NCBI GenBank assembly: GCA_020850945.1
Contig: JADZDR010000022.1
Location: 18,421 to 82,420 of the forward strand
Reading direction: 5' to 3'
DNA: 64,000 bases
Source of the DNA: Acidimicrobiia bacterium
GTDB lineage: Bacteria > Actinomycetota > Acidimicrobiia > UBA2766
The position numbers and the translations under genes were made by a program. Of the stretch, positions 16,513 to 23,984 are shown piece by piece. How positions within the stretch are numbered: position 1 is the stretch's first letter; each line of letters starts with the position of its first letter. A model generated the notes under the pieces. That model was not told the origin of the DNA and ran no database searches. It saw only the letters and a list, made by a program, of their open reading frames with translations.

Positions 16513-17148
16513 ATGTCTCGAATGAGCGGAACCCCCCATCGTCTCCGTCGCGCGACCAATGCGCTGGCCGTCCTGTCACGCCCCGACCCGGCCGACCTGC
16601 CGCCCGATGCAGCCGTCGCGCTCGATGATCCTGCCGGTCGATTCCTCGAGAGCGTCCTCTCGAACCTCGGTGACCTCCGGATCTACTCGATGCTCGACGT
16701 GACGGCCAAGGACGACCCCCGCCTCGGTCTCGACACGAACGTGTCCCGTCGCTACAGCGTCACACTCCCGCGTGGCGACGGCCCCTACGAGGTGTGGGCA
16801 TGCTGCGAGATGCCGGTCGCGGGGGCGGCGACACACTTCGCGAAGCTGCGCGAGCGGGAAGAGGTGCTGGCGCAAGCCCTACAGACACAACGCCTGGCGT
16901 GGCATCAGGATGCAGGGGACTCAGGCTGGATCGGCCTCCCCGTCGCCCTCGCCAAGGACCACGTCGAGCTCGACGACGCCCTCGGGCAGCGCGCGGCCGA
17001 CGCCCTCCGCCGGCTCTTCTTCACGGTCGAACGGATCTGCTCGGCTCTCGACGAGCGCGAGGCAGCGCGGCGGCGCCGCCGTGACCTGCACAGGCCCACG
17101 CCCTACCACCGGCCGGGCCGTACGATCAGCTCACACGTCGCCGTCTGA
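16513..17148 (+). CDS. Conserved hypothetical protein
   Basis: 211 residues from the ATG at 16513 (a second ATG at 16522 is possible). The predicted protein is soluble, with no membrane span or signal peptide. Recognisable traits are a central segment MLDVTAKDDPRLGLD, a Cys pair in VWACCEMPV, and a basic C-terminal helix (EREAARRRRRDLHRP). I do not recognise the family. Codon use fits the neighbourhood. Its stop overlaps the 3' end of the convergent NUDIX gene by 18 bases. Confidence 0.6.
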   Translation: MSRMSGTPHRLRRATNALAVLSRPDPADLPPDAAVALDDPAGRFLESVLSNLGDLRIYSMLDVTAKDDPRLGLDTNVSRRYSVTLPRGDGPYEVWACCEMPVAGAATHFAKLREREEVLAQALQTQRLAWHQDAGDSGWIGLPVALAKDHVELDDALGQRAADALRRLFFTVERICSALDEREAARRRRRDLHRPTPYHRPGRTISSHVAV

Positions 17149-17571
17149 GCGGCTTGGCCACGCGTATACGTCGAGGAACCGGCCGAGTCCCGTCGTGGTC
17201 TCGAGCCTGGCGAGTCCGGATCTGCCCACCCAGCGCGCGTCCGTCGCGTCGTCGCCCGCTGTCGGGAGGATCGCCGCCCGCACGTCGACACGATGACACA
17301 CGATGACGTGATGTGAGTCGCGACCGATCCGCTCGAAGACCCCCACGCACTCGCCGACATCCCGCGCCTCCACACCCGTCTCCTCCGCGAGCTCACGGGT
17401 GGTCGCGTCACCGAGCCGTTCACCGGTGTGCACCCTGCCACCCGGCAGGCTCCAGAGGCCCTCACCGGGCGGCTTCCCCCGCCGCACAAGGAGCACCTCG
17501 ACATGATCGCCCTGCTCGCGGGTCACGAGAGCACTCACGGCGAGTTGGATTCGGTCCGGAGGGCCGCTCAT
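17131..17571 (-). CDS. NUDIX hydrolase
   Basis: 146-residue NUDIX pyrophosphohydrolase. The complete Nudix box is present: GGRVHTGERL then TTRELAEETGV (G-x5-E-x7-R-E-x2-E-E-x-G). The N-terminal strand VSALVTREQGDHVEVLLVRRGK is typical of the MutT/ADP-ribose type. Substrate cannot be told. The ATG at 17571 overlaps the stop of the upstream GNAT gene, making it the last gene of the DUF4193-usp-lnt operon. Confidence 0.92.
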   Translation of the reverse strand: MSGPPDRIQLAVSALVTREQGDHVEVLLVRRGKPPGEGLWSLPGGRVHTGERLGDATTRELAEETGVEARDVGECVGVFERIGRDSHHVIVCHRVDVRAAILPTAGDDATDARWVGRSGLARLETTTGLGRFLDVYAWPSRSDGDV

Positions 17572-18041
17572 GCCGGCCAGTGTGCGAACATAGTGATCCT
17601 TCTCGCGACGAAGCCGTTCTGCTCGAGGAAGTTCTTCGCCGCCCGGTGGCCGGGCAGAACGGAGATGTCGGCGGCATGGATCCCCTGCTCGCTCAGCCAT
17701 CCCACCGCCGCCGAGAGGAGCGCCTCCCCCACCCCGACCTCTCGCGCGTCGACTTCGACATAGAGGTCCCGCACGCGCCCCACACGGCGGCTCCGGGACT
17801 GAGGGAGGGCAGCCCGTGTCTCCACGACCACGTAGCCGACGACGTAGCCGTCGATGGTTCCCACCATCACGCACATCCCCGAATCGGCAACTGCTCCGGC
17901 CAGGGCGGTCTCGGCGGGTTCGGGCCAGGCATCGAGCTCGAACCACCGCCCCCGGTACTCGCTGAACTCGAGCTTCAGCTCCTCGTAGAGCGCGAGGATG
18001 CGGGGCAGGTCATCCGCTGTGGCGGTGCGAATTCCCTCCAC
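17568..18041 (-). CDS. GNAT-family N-acetyltransferase
   Basis: 157 residues from a GTG at 18041. The fold is recognisable from the N-terminal IRTATADDLPRILALYEEL, the central strand VGYVVVETRA, motif A VRDLYVEVDAREVGVGEALL (a degenerate R/Q-x2-G-x-G/A acetyl-CoA loop) and the C-terminal AKNFLEQNGFVARRITMF. The acyl acceptor is unknown; small GNATs of this form modify proteins, amines or antibiotics. It lies 12 bases after the 18054-18632 gene and is coupled to the NUDIX gene. Confidence 0.88.
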   Translation of the reverse strand: MEGIRTATADDLPRILALYEELKLEFSEYRGRWFELDAWPEPAETALAGAVADSGMCVMVGTIDGYVVGYVVVETRAALPQSRSRRVGRVRDLYVEVDAREVGVGEALLSAAVGWLSEQGIHAADISVLPGHRAAKNFLEQNGFVARRITMFAHWPA

Positions 18042-18053
18042 GCCGAGGGTGCT

Positions 18054-18632
18054 TCAGCCCTCGAGCAGGGCGTTGATCTTGCTGATGATCGTCTTGCGGC
18101 CTCGGTGCGACGCCTCGTAGTCACGCACCTCGGACAGCTCCCCGGAGTCGAGCCCGTTCAGGCGCTGCGCGATCTGGGTCGCCGAGAGCGTGTCGTAGTC
18201 GGGTATTGCCAGGTGGGCACCTTCGGATCCGTCGGAGTCGCCGTTCACGCCACTCGACTCGAATGCCGAGTCCCCGTTGCCGGCCGACTCGGGTCGTGCG
18301 CCCGCCGTCCCACGGAGTGCTGAGACGATGGTTCCACCGGGTGGGGTGTCGAATCCCTGAACCACCTTCAGACCCGACTCCGCCGCCGTCTTCACGCGGT
18401 CGGTCCGCTTGCGTGCCTCCGTCTGGGCCTGACCGACGCGCATCTGGGCGACCGAGCGGGCGAGAACGTATACGTTGTTGGCCGCGTTGTGCATCTGTTC
18501 GACCTGGGTTCGACCACGCGAGGACAGTGCCTCGACGATGCTGGGCATGAGGTCCTTGAGCGTCATCGCCATCCCGATCGGCGCGTAGAAGAGGACGTCT
18601 TTCGGGTCGTACTTGGGCTTCTCGTCAGTCAT
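18054..18632 (-). CDS. Conserved actinobacterial protein with C-terminal helical domain
   Basis: 192 residues. N-terminal half: a short amphipathic region (DVLFYAPIGMAMTLKDLMPSI) and a helix ending in repeated RTDRVKTAAE. A disordered Gly/Ser/Asp linker follows. The C-terminal 45 residues (IPDYDTLSATQIAQRLNGLDSGELSEVRDYEASHRGRKTII, written here only as landmarks) match a small helical module I recall at the ends of several actinobacterial proteins. Molecular role unknown; the N-terminal region resembles lipid-droplet- or membrane-associated actinobacterial proteins. Its ATG overlaps the lnt stop. Confidence 0.65.
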   Translation of the reverse strand: MTDEKPKYDPKDVLFYAPIGMAMTLKDLMPSIVEALSSRGRTQVEQMHNAANNVYVLARSVAQMRVGQAQTEARKRTDRVKTAAESGLKVVQGFDTPPGGTIVSALRGTAGARPESAGNGDSAFESSGVNGDSDGSEGAHLAIPDYDTLSATQIAQRLNGLDSGELSEVRDYEASHRGRKTIISKINALLEG

Positions 18633-20212
18633 GACTCGATCCTCGTGGCTTCATCCGCCCTCACTGTAGCGCCTGCGCCTCGCGACGGTCCCGGCGACGT
18701 GCCCCTCCCTCGCCCCCACAGGGCGAATCCGGTTCCGATGAGGGCCGCCCCGGCAACCCACACGAACCAGTCACCCCAACGCACGTACAGGGTCTTGTCG
18801 TCGTGGAGTGGCATCGTCCACTCGACGGTCTCTGTATCGAAGAGCCCCGTGACCGTACGTAGCGTGCCGTCTGCGTCGATGAGGGCGGACCGACCCGAGA
18901 CGGCGGCCACGACCTCTGACCTGTGAGTCTCGACGGCACGGAGCCGAGTCAGGGCGAGATACTGCTCCGAGAGAGAGGACCGGCCGAAAGAGGCGTTGTT
19001 GGTCAGCACGAAGATCCCCTCCGCGCCGGCCCGCACCGTGTCCCGCACCGGATCCGGGAAGGCGGACTCGAAGCAGATCACGGATCCGACGGTGTGGCCG
19101 TCCACCTCGAACGTCCCCACCTCGTCCCCGGGAACGGCGTCGCGTGGCACCTGATCGAGCTGGCGCACAAAGCCGAGGGCAGACCGCCACGGCACACGCT
19201 CGCCGAAGGGGACGACGTGACGCTTCACGTATTCGTCACGAACGTCACCGTCCGCTCCGATCAGGACGTTCGTGTTCTCGTACGTGTCGTCACCTGCTCC
19301 GACGACGTAGGCATTTGCCAGGACGGAGGCTCCACCTGCCGAGTCGGCGATGTCCTGTGTGAGCTGCGGGGTGACGGGCTGCTCCCAGATCGACGATTCA
19401 CCCCACACGACGAGATCGAGTCCGTCGCCGAGCGTGCGCGTGACTCGGATGTGCTCGTCCGACATCTCCTCCGGAGTCACCTCACCATCCTCGAAGCGGT
19501 TCGCCTGCACGAGACCGATGTCGAGCACTCCGACAGGTGCGGCGCGGGGGTGGAAGGCGTACGCGGCGGTGCACACCCCGACAGCCACGACGAGAGCTCC
19601 CACCACGGGCACGACACGGTCCCGCCACGAGCCATGCGTCAGGACAGAGTCGACCGCTACGGCCAAGGCGCTGTTCACGAGAGCGACGACCCAAGTGAGG
19701 AGGGCGACGCCTCCGATCGCGACGACATACCTCGTCGCCGTGATGCCGTGCTGCGTGGCACCGAGCTCACCCCAGGCGAAGCCGCCCAGCGGCCAGTGCC
19801 CGCGCACCCATTCGGCGACAGTGAGGCTCGCAGGCACGGCGAGCAGCCACCACGCCGGCCCGAGGCGTTGGTACACGATGCCGGCAACCCAGCCGACGAT
19901 CACGAACTCGAGCATGAGGGTCGCGACGAGGGCGACCCAGCCGAACCAGGCGAACGGGAACACCCACGCGAGCAACATGCCGAAGAAGACGGCGCCGGCA
20001 GCAGCCCCGGCGGAGGCGCCGCGGGCCGGCGTGCGGGACACGAGAAGCAATGGCACGAGCGCGACGAAACCCGCGGCGCCCCAGTCGACGGGCGGGTGGG
20101 AAACCCAGAGGAGGAGGCCGCAGACGAGTCCGGCCACCGCCGGGATCCAGGTCTGGCGCCGCGATCCCTTCTCAGTGGTGAGTGTGGACGACGAGGACGT
20201 CGCAGTGAGCAT
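18629..20212 (-). CDS. lnt: Apolipoprotein N-acyltransferase
   Basis: Transfers the third acyl chain to the N-terminal Cys of lipoproteins at the outer face of the membrane. 527 residues: six or so N-terminal spans (for example AAGFVALVPLLLVS, TLMLEFVIVGWVAGIVY), then a nitrilase-like domain with the catalytic triad visible as Glu in VWGESS, Lys in YVKRHVVPFGE and Cys in GSVICFESAFPD. One further C-terminal span precedes a basic tail. The start overlaps the usp stop by 41 bases; no better start was seen. Confidence 0.94.
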   Translation of the reverse strand: MLTATSSSSTLTTEKGSRRQTWIPAVAGLVCGLLLWVSHPPVDWGAAGFVALVPLLLVSRTPARGASAGAAAGAVFFGMLLAWVFPFAWFGWVALVATLMLEFVIVGWVAGIVYQRLGPAWWLLAVPASLTVAEWVRGHWPLGGFAWGELGATQHGITATRYVVAIGGVALLTWVVALVNSALAVAVDSVLTHGSWRDRVVPVVGALVVAVGVCTAAYAFHPRAAPVGVLDIGLVQANRFEDGEVTPEEMSDEHIRVTRTLGDGLDLVVWGESSIWEQPVTPQLTQDIADSAGGASVLANAYVVGAGDDTYENTNVLIGADGDVRDEYVKRHVVPFGERVPWRSALGFVRQLDQVPRDAVPGDEVGTFEVDGHTVGSVICFESAFPDPVRDTVRAGAEGIFVLTNNASFGRSSLSEQYLALTRLRAVETHRSEVVAAVSGRSALIDADGTLRTVTGLFDTETVEWTMPLHDDKTLYVRWGDWFVWVAGAALIGTGFALWGRGRGTSPGPSRGAGATVRADEATRIES

Positions 20213-20609
20213 GATGTGCCACGTGGTCGGGAACCGAACCGAGCATGAATCGCCTCGTGCCGGTCATGCCGAGGTTCCCCACGACGATGAGGTCCACACC
20301 CTCGGCCTCCGCCGTGTCCACCAGTCCCGGACCCGGGCGCGATGCCGGTGCTGTCAGACCCCTGCTCTCCACGCCCTTTTGGGCGGCGATCTCCCGACCG
20401 CGGACCACCACGTCCTCCGCCTGTCCCGCCGTCGTGTCGTGCCAGGAGTCCTGGTCGAGCGCGAAGTCGACCTCGGCTCGAGGATACGAGGACGACACGA
20501 TCAGTTCGGCGCCGACCGCACGGGCAAGTTCGGCTGCTTCGGCCACGGCACGCTGCGCTCCATCCGAGCCGTCCGTGCCGACGAGGATCCGCTCATAAGT
20601 CGTCATCAC
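20172..20609 (-). CDS. Universal stress protein (UspA family)
   Basis: 145-residue single-domain UspA protein. N-terminal ILVGTDGSDGAQRAV and the C-terminal ATP-binding signature VVGNLGMTGTRRFMLGSVPDHVAHHA (G-x2-G-x9-G-S) are intact, so it likely binds ATP. Mid-region DQDSWHDTTAGQAEDV is normal. Two ATGs (20609, 20606) overlap the stop of the DUF4193 gene; either is possible. It is probably expressed with the DUF4193, lnt and downstream genes. Confidence 0.93.
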   Translation of the reverse strand: MMTTYERILVGTDGSDGAQRAVAEAAELARAVGAELIVSSSYPRAEVDFALDQDSWHDTTAGQAEDVVVRGREIAAQKGVESRGLTAPASRPGPGLVDTAEAEGVDLIVVGNLGMTGTRRFMLGSVPDHVAHHAHCDVLVVHTHH

Positions 20610-20953
20610 GCACAGTCTACGCAGAGCATGTTCTCTTCATCTGCGAGCTGCGCGGACGGCTTGATGAGAAAGCACTCGAGGCACTGGAACTCGCCCGAGG
20701 CACGCGGCCGGACCTTGGTCGTCAGCGTCTCCGTCGGCTCCTCACCGGCTGACTCCATTGCCTTGGCGAGGTACTCCTCGTCCTCTTCGACCGCGCCGCC
20801 CGCCGCCTGCTCGGCAACCATCTCGTGCTCGTACAGGTCGTCGAGCGAAGCCTCTTCGGCTTCCGGCTCCTCGTCCGCTTCGACGTCGAGGTCCTCTTCG
20901 TCCTCGAGGGCCTCGGGCACCTCATCGGTGTCAACGTCGGAGATGTCCGCCAC
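20606..20953 (-). CDS. DUF4193-family acidic protein with C-terminal zinc ribbon
   Basis: 115 residues from the GTG at 20953. That start is chosen because GGAGGGG lies six bases upstream; an ATG at 21001 in the same frame lacks such a site. The protein is strongly acidic (DEEDLDVEADEEPEAEE) and ends in a zinc-ribbon module FQCLECFLIKPSAQLADE then CVDCA. This layout (acidic body, C-x2-C ... C-x2-C at the extreme C-terminus) is that of actinobacterial DUF4193 proteins. Function unknown; the acidic body and zinc site suggest a nucleic-acid-associated or RNA-polymerase-associated factor, but that is inference. First gene of the operon running to the NUDIX gene. Confidence 0.82.
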   Translation of the reverse strand: MADISDVDTDEVPEALEDEEDLDVEADEEPEAEEASLDDLYEHEMVAEQAAGGAVEEDEEYLAKAMESAGEEPTETLTTKVRPRASGEFQCLECFLIKPSAQLADEENMLCVDCA

Positions 20954-21053
20954 GTCTGGCCCCTCCGCTGCTGTGTGGGCACGATGCCCAAGTTGTGACA
21001 AGGTTCCCGCTCGGAGCCGGGCCGGGGACCGGGGGCTCTCGAATGGGTCGCTT

Positions 21054-21059
21054 AGCGTA
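21054..21059 (-). promoter_or_regulatory. Candidate -10 box (TACGCT) for the DUF4193-usp-lnt operon
   Basis: TACGCT on the minus strand would place transcription start near 21047, giving a leader of about 95 bases. The leader carries the purine-rich site GGAGGGG before the GTG at 20953. Confidence 0.35.
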
Positions 21060-21150
21060 GCTCGCGCGCTGCGGCTCGCAAAGCCTTCGACACACTAGAC
21101 GCGAATCTTCAGGCGCAGCGACGCAAACGTGGAGGTAGGGCCATTCCTTC

Positions 21151-21180
21151 TCCCGAGTCCTCCCGAGTCCTCCCGAGTCA
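21151..21180. repeat. Three tandem copies of a 10-base unit
   Basis: TCCCGAGTCC is repeated at 21151, 21161 and 21171 (last base of the third copy differs). It abuts the stop of the ABC ATPase gene (21178), so the repeat is essentially its 3' untranslated region. Confidence 0.85.
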
Positions 21181-22101
21181 CTCGAGAGGGATACCGGGGG
21201 CCCCGGTGACGACCTGGGCGTCTCCTGGACCGTAGCCGTACATGGCAGGGTCCGCCTCGGCGTACGCGGCGTCCTCGACCTCGGCCTGCAGTTCGGACTC
21301 GGCGTCGGCGAGTTCGTCCATGCCGATCGGCCCATATGTCTCGCCGTGCAGGAACTGGCGCACGACCGGATCCGGGGATGCGAAAAGTTCGTGTTTCGAC
21401 CCGAAGGCCGCGAGGCGGGAACGGAAGAGGATCGCCATGTAGTCGGCCACGCGAGTCGTGGAGTCGATGTTGTGAGTGATCACAACGAACGTGGCATTCG
21501 TCTCGGCTTTCGTGGTGAGGATCAGCTCGTCGAGGTAGGCCACCCTGACAGGGTCGAGTCCGCTGTCGGGCTCGTCGAAGAGGACGATCTCCGGATCGAG
21601 CACGAGCGCTCGCGCAAGCCCACCCCGCTTCTTCATTCCCCCCGAGATCTCGCCCGGGTACTTGCGGAGGTGGTCCTTCAGGCCGACGAGCTCGGCCTTC
21701 TCGTGGACGATGTCACGGATCTGCGACTCGGGATAGCGCGTGTGCTCGCGCAGCGGGAAGGCGATGTTGTCGAAGAGGTCCATGGACCCGAACAGCGCGC
21801 CGTCCTGGAAGAGGACGCCCATCTTCATGCGCACCTTGTACAGGTTGCGATCGGACATGCGTACGACATCCTCACCGTCGATGTGGATGGAGCCACGCTC
21901 GGGCTTGAGGAGACCGATGATGTTCTTGAGCAGAACCGACTTGCCGGTCCCGGACGGCCCCATGATGTTCGTGACCGCGCCGCGGGGGATGTCGAAGGAG
22001 ATGCCGTCGAGGACCTGATGCGAACCGAACGCCTTCGAGACGTCACGCAGTTCGATCACTGCTCCAGAGGCGGGACCCACGCTCTCGTCTTGTACGTACA
22101 C
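21178..22101 (-). CDS. mlaF: Mla/Mce-type ABC transporter ATP-binding protein
   Basis: 307 residues from a GTG at 22101. Walker A GPSGTGKSVLLKN, signature SGGMKKRGGLARAL, Walker B ALVLDPEIVLFDEPDSGLDP, H-loop VITHNIDS. The SGGM-KR form and DEPDSGLDPV are those of MlaF/MceG ATPases that drive lipid uptake by Mce/Mla permeases. No YrbE permease or Mce protein is encoded in the window, so it must serve partners elsewhere, as MceG does in mycobacteria. About 45 acidic C-terminal residues (DELADAESELQAEVEDA ...) extend past the usual domain, and an extended C-terminus also occurs in mycobacterial MceG. Confidence 0.86.
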   Translation of the reverse strand: MYVQDESVGPASGAVIELRDVSKAFGSHQVLDGISFDIPRGAVTNIMGPSGTGKSVLLKNIIGLLKPERGSIHIDGEDVVRMSDRNLYKVRMKMGVLFQDGALFGSMDLFDNIAFPLREHTRYPESQIRDIVHEKAELVGLKDHLRKYPGEISGGMKKRGGLARALVLDPEIVLFDEPDSGLDPVRVAYLDELILTTKAETNATFVVITHNIDSTTRVADYMAILFRSRLAAFGSKHELFASPDPVVRQFLHGETYGPIGMDELADAESELQAEVEDAAYAEADPAMYGYGPGDAQVVTGAPGIPLE

Positions 22102-22537
22102 CGAAACACCACCACGACACTCGCACACCCGCGACCGATACAGGATATCCGGACAAGTAGACGTTCGACCTCCACCCCGCCTCTTCCCTGCCTCGCGCGG
22201 GGTGGCTGCCCGGCCGGCCGGTCGACCAGCCGGCCGGGCCGGTGTCGACGAGACGCACTCCCGCGAAGGCCTCGCCCGCCGGAATCGGACCTTTGGCGCC
22301 GAACCGGGCGGTCCACATCGGTCCACCGCCCGGCCGTTATCTACTCGGTCCGGCCCTTGCCCCTGGTATCCCTCCGTGTGGGGAACCAAATCAGGGTGCA
22401 TCGTGACACGGTCCACGGGTCGCGTCAAGGTCCCGCCCGGGGCACCTCCGCCGCCGTGACCTGCGGGTGAGCCGAACGCATGGCGCTGACCTGCAGCGTT
22501 CACATTCGGGGATTTCTCGCCGGTGGACGGCGCCCCC
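22102..22537. other. 436-base intergenic region with two strong hairpins
   Basis: Lies between the LysM transglycosylase stop and the ATPase start, both on the minus strand. It holds a GC-rich near-palindrome centred on GTCGAC (about 22210-22240) and a second hairpin with 9-base arms CCGGGCGGT (22304-22312) and ACCGCCCGG (22325-22333). No convincing gene or -10 box was found. It could contain the terminator of the upstream gene and a structured leader for the ATPase. Confidence 0.5.
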
Positions 22538-23827
22538 CTAGCGGTAGCGCCTCCGGGCCCCCTGTACCTTCGAGACGTAGACCTCGCTCTCCGCGTACAC
22601 GCCGTTGCGGCGCACGGCACCCAAGCCCTGGGAGTAGGCGGCGATGGCGAGGCGTTCGTTCCCGCCGGTCTGGTCGAGGAGCCACCTCAGGTAGGCCGAC
22701 CCACCCTGGACGTTCTGGTTCGCGTCCCAGCGGTTGATGGGACGGCCGATGAGAGCGGAACCCACCCACTCCGCCGTGCCCGGCATGAGCTGCATGACGC
22801 CGACGGCCCCCGCACTCGACACGACGTCGGGCTGCCATCCCGATTCGACCGTGGCAACTCCCTTCACGAGATCCGGCGGGAGCCCGTAATAGCGTGCCCA
22901 GTGATCGAGGGCGGCACCCACACCTCCGGTGGGGGCCGGACTTCCGCCGGGGGGCGGCGTCGCCTGGTCGGCGGGAACGATGCGGATGCGTTGCCCGATC
23001 CAGACGCGGTTCGGGTCGGACATGCCGTTCGCCCGGGCAAGGGCATCGACCGACGTCCCGTAGGCACGCGCGATCTGGCCGAGCGTCTCACCCTTGCGCA
23101 CTGTGTGGACGCCGGGCTGCACAGCCTGTGGTGCCGGTGCCGGGGTGCCGGCCCCGCCGCCCGTGTCGGAGGTCCCCTCACCTGGGATCTGCAGGGTCTG
23201 GCCGGGACGGATGAGATAGGGCGGGCCGAGGCCGTTCGCGTCGGCGACCGCCCGCCACGACACACCCGCCCGCGCCGCGATCTTCCACACCGAATCCCCC
23301 TTCACCACCCTGTAGGGCCCGGAACCCACGCTGCCGTTCGCGGCACCGCCTCTCGCCCCCGCGCCCCCACTGCCCGCAGCCGGGATCACGAGCGTGCGGC
23401 CCACGACGATGATGTAGGGCGGGCCGAGGCCGTTCGCGTCGGCGACCGCCCGCCACGACACACCCGCCCGCTGCGCGATCTTCCACACCGAATCCCCCTT
23501 CACCACCACGTACGAACCCGGTCCGATGCGTCCTCCGCCGCCGCCCGATCCGCCGCTCGATCCGGTAGCGGCTTGGCCTGCACTCGGGATCTGCAGAGTG
23601 CGTCCCACGACGATGGTGTAGGGCGGGCCGAGGCCGTTCGCGGACGCGAGTGCCTTCCAGGGCACACCGAACCGCTTCGCTATCCCCTGAACGGTGTCAC
23701 CCGCCTTCACCGTGTACGTCGTGTCCGCGGATGCGACGGCAGCCGGCAGGATGCCCAAGAGCACCGCCGTCACAAGCGTCACAACCGAGATGCGGCGGAA
23801 CCCCCTTGCGCGCAGACACTTCTGCAT
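22538..23827 (-). CDS. Secreted LysM-repeat lytic transglycosylase
   Basis: 429 residues. A signal peptide (basic MQKCLRARGFRR, hydrophobic core, AVASADT cleavage region near residue 34) is followed by four LysM repeats, starting near residues 37, 106, 169 and 240, separated by Gly/Ser/Pro linkers. The C-terminal SLT domain begins near 310 and has the catalytic Glu in GVATVESGWQPDVVSSAGAVG, then MQLMPGTAEWVG and AIAAYSQGLGAVRRNG. It should bind and cleave peptidoglycan outside the membrane, like resuscitation-type or remodelling glycosidases. Repeats two and three are almost identical at DNA level. Confidence 0.93.
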   Translation of the reverse strand: MQKCLRARGFRRISVVTLVTAVLLGILPAAVASADTTYTVKAGDTVQGIAKRFGVPWKALASANGLGPPYTIVVGRTLQIPSAGQAATGSSGGSGGGGGRIGPGSYVVVKGDSVWKIAQRAGVSWRAVADANGLGPPYIIVVGRTLVIPAAGSGGAGARGGAANGSVGSGPYRVVKGDSVWKIAARAGVSWRAVADANGLGPPYLIRPGQTLQIPGEGTSDTGGGAGTPAPAPQAVQPGVHTVRKGETLGQIARAYGTSVDALARANGMSDPNRVWIGQRIRIVPADQATPPPGGSPAPTGGVGAALDHWARYYGLPPDLVKGVATVESGWQPDVVSSAGAVGVMQLMPGTAEWVGSALIGRPINRWDANQNVQGGSAYLRWLLDQTGGNERLAIAAYSQGLGAVRRNGVYAESEVYVSKVQGARRRYR

Positions 23828-23873
23828 CGTGATCAGCCCCTTCCATCAAACGCCCGCTTCGCGCGCGCCGATC

Positions 23874-23893
23874 CGGCGAGATCGGCGCCGGAT
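23874..23893. other. Hairpin in the leader of the LysM gene
   Basis: Seven-base arms GCCGATC and GATCGGC enclose six bases, about 47 bases before the LysM gene start. I compared the region with the c-di-AMP (ydaO) riboswitch often found before such genes and could not match its conserved blocks. Confidence 0.35.
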
Positions 23894-23954
23894 GACTCAT
23901 CGGCTTGATCCGCGTCTGCCTTGAACGATTCGTCCGGATTGCGAGAGTGGTGCG

Positions 23955-23970
23955 CCGGCGACAGCGCCGG
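23955..23970 (-). terminator. Candidate hairpin terminator after the DAGK-like gene
   Basis: CCGGCG-ACAG-CGCCGG lies 14 bases beyond the stop of the DAGK-like gene (23985). Short GC stem without a T-run. Confidence 0.4.
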
Positions 23971-23984
23971 GGTCCGTCGTCAGG

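Noticed and set aside
22376..22400. Plus-strand sequence GGGGAACCAAATCAGGG followed by TGCATC recalls the core of the c-di-AMP (ydaO) riboswitch
   Set aside because: It is on the strand opposite to both neighbouring genes, no plus-strand gene follows, and the conserved 3' block of the aptamer is missing.
22523..23908. Large plus-strand frame across the LysM gene
   Set aside because: It is the antisense shadow of a gene with clear LysM and SLT domains; repetitive translation mirrors the repeats.
23828..23984. Leader of the LysM transglycosylase examined for a c-di-AMP riboswitch
   Set aside because: Only one clear hairpin is present; the conserved ydaO blocks could not be placed.
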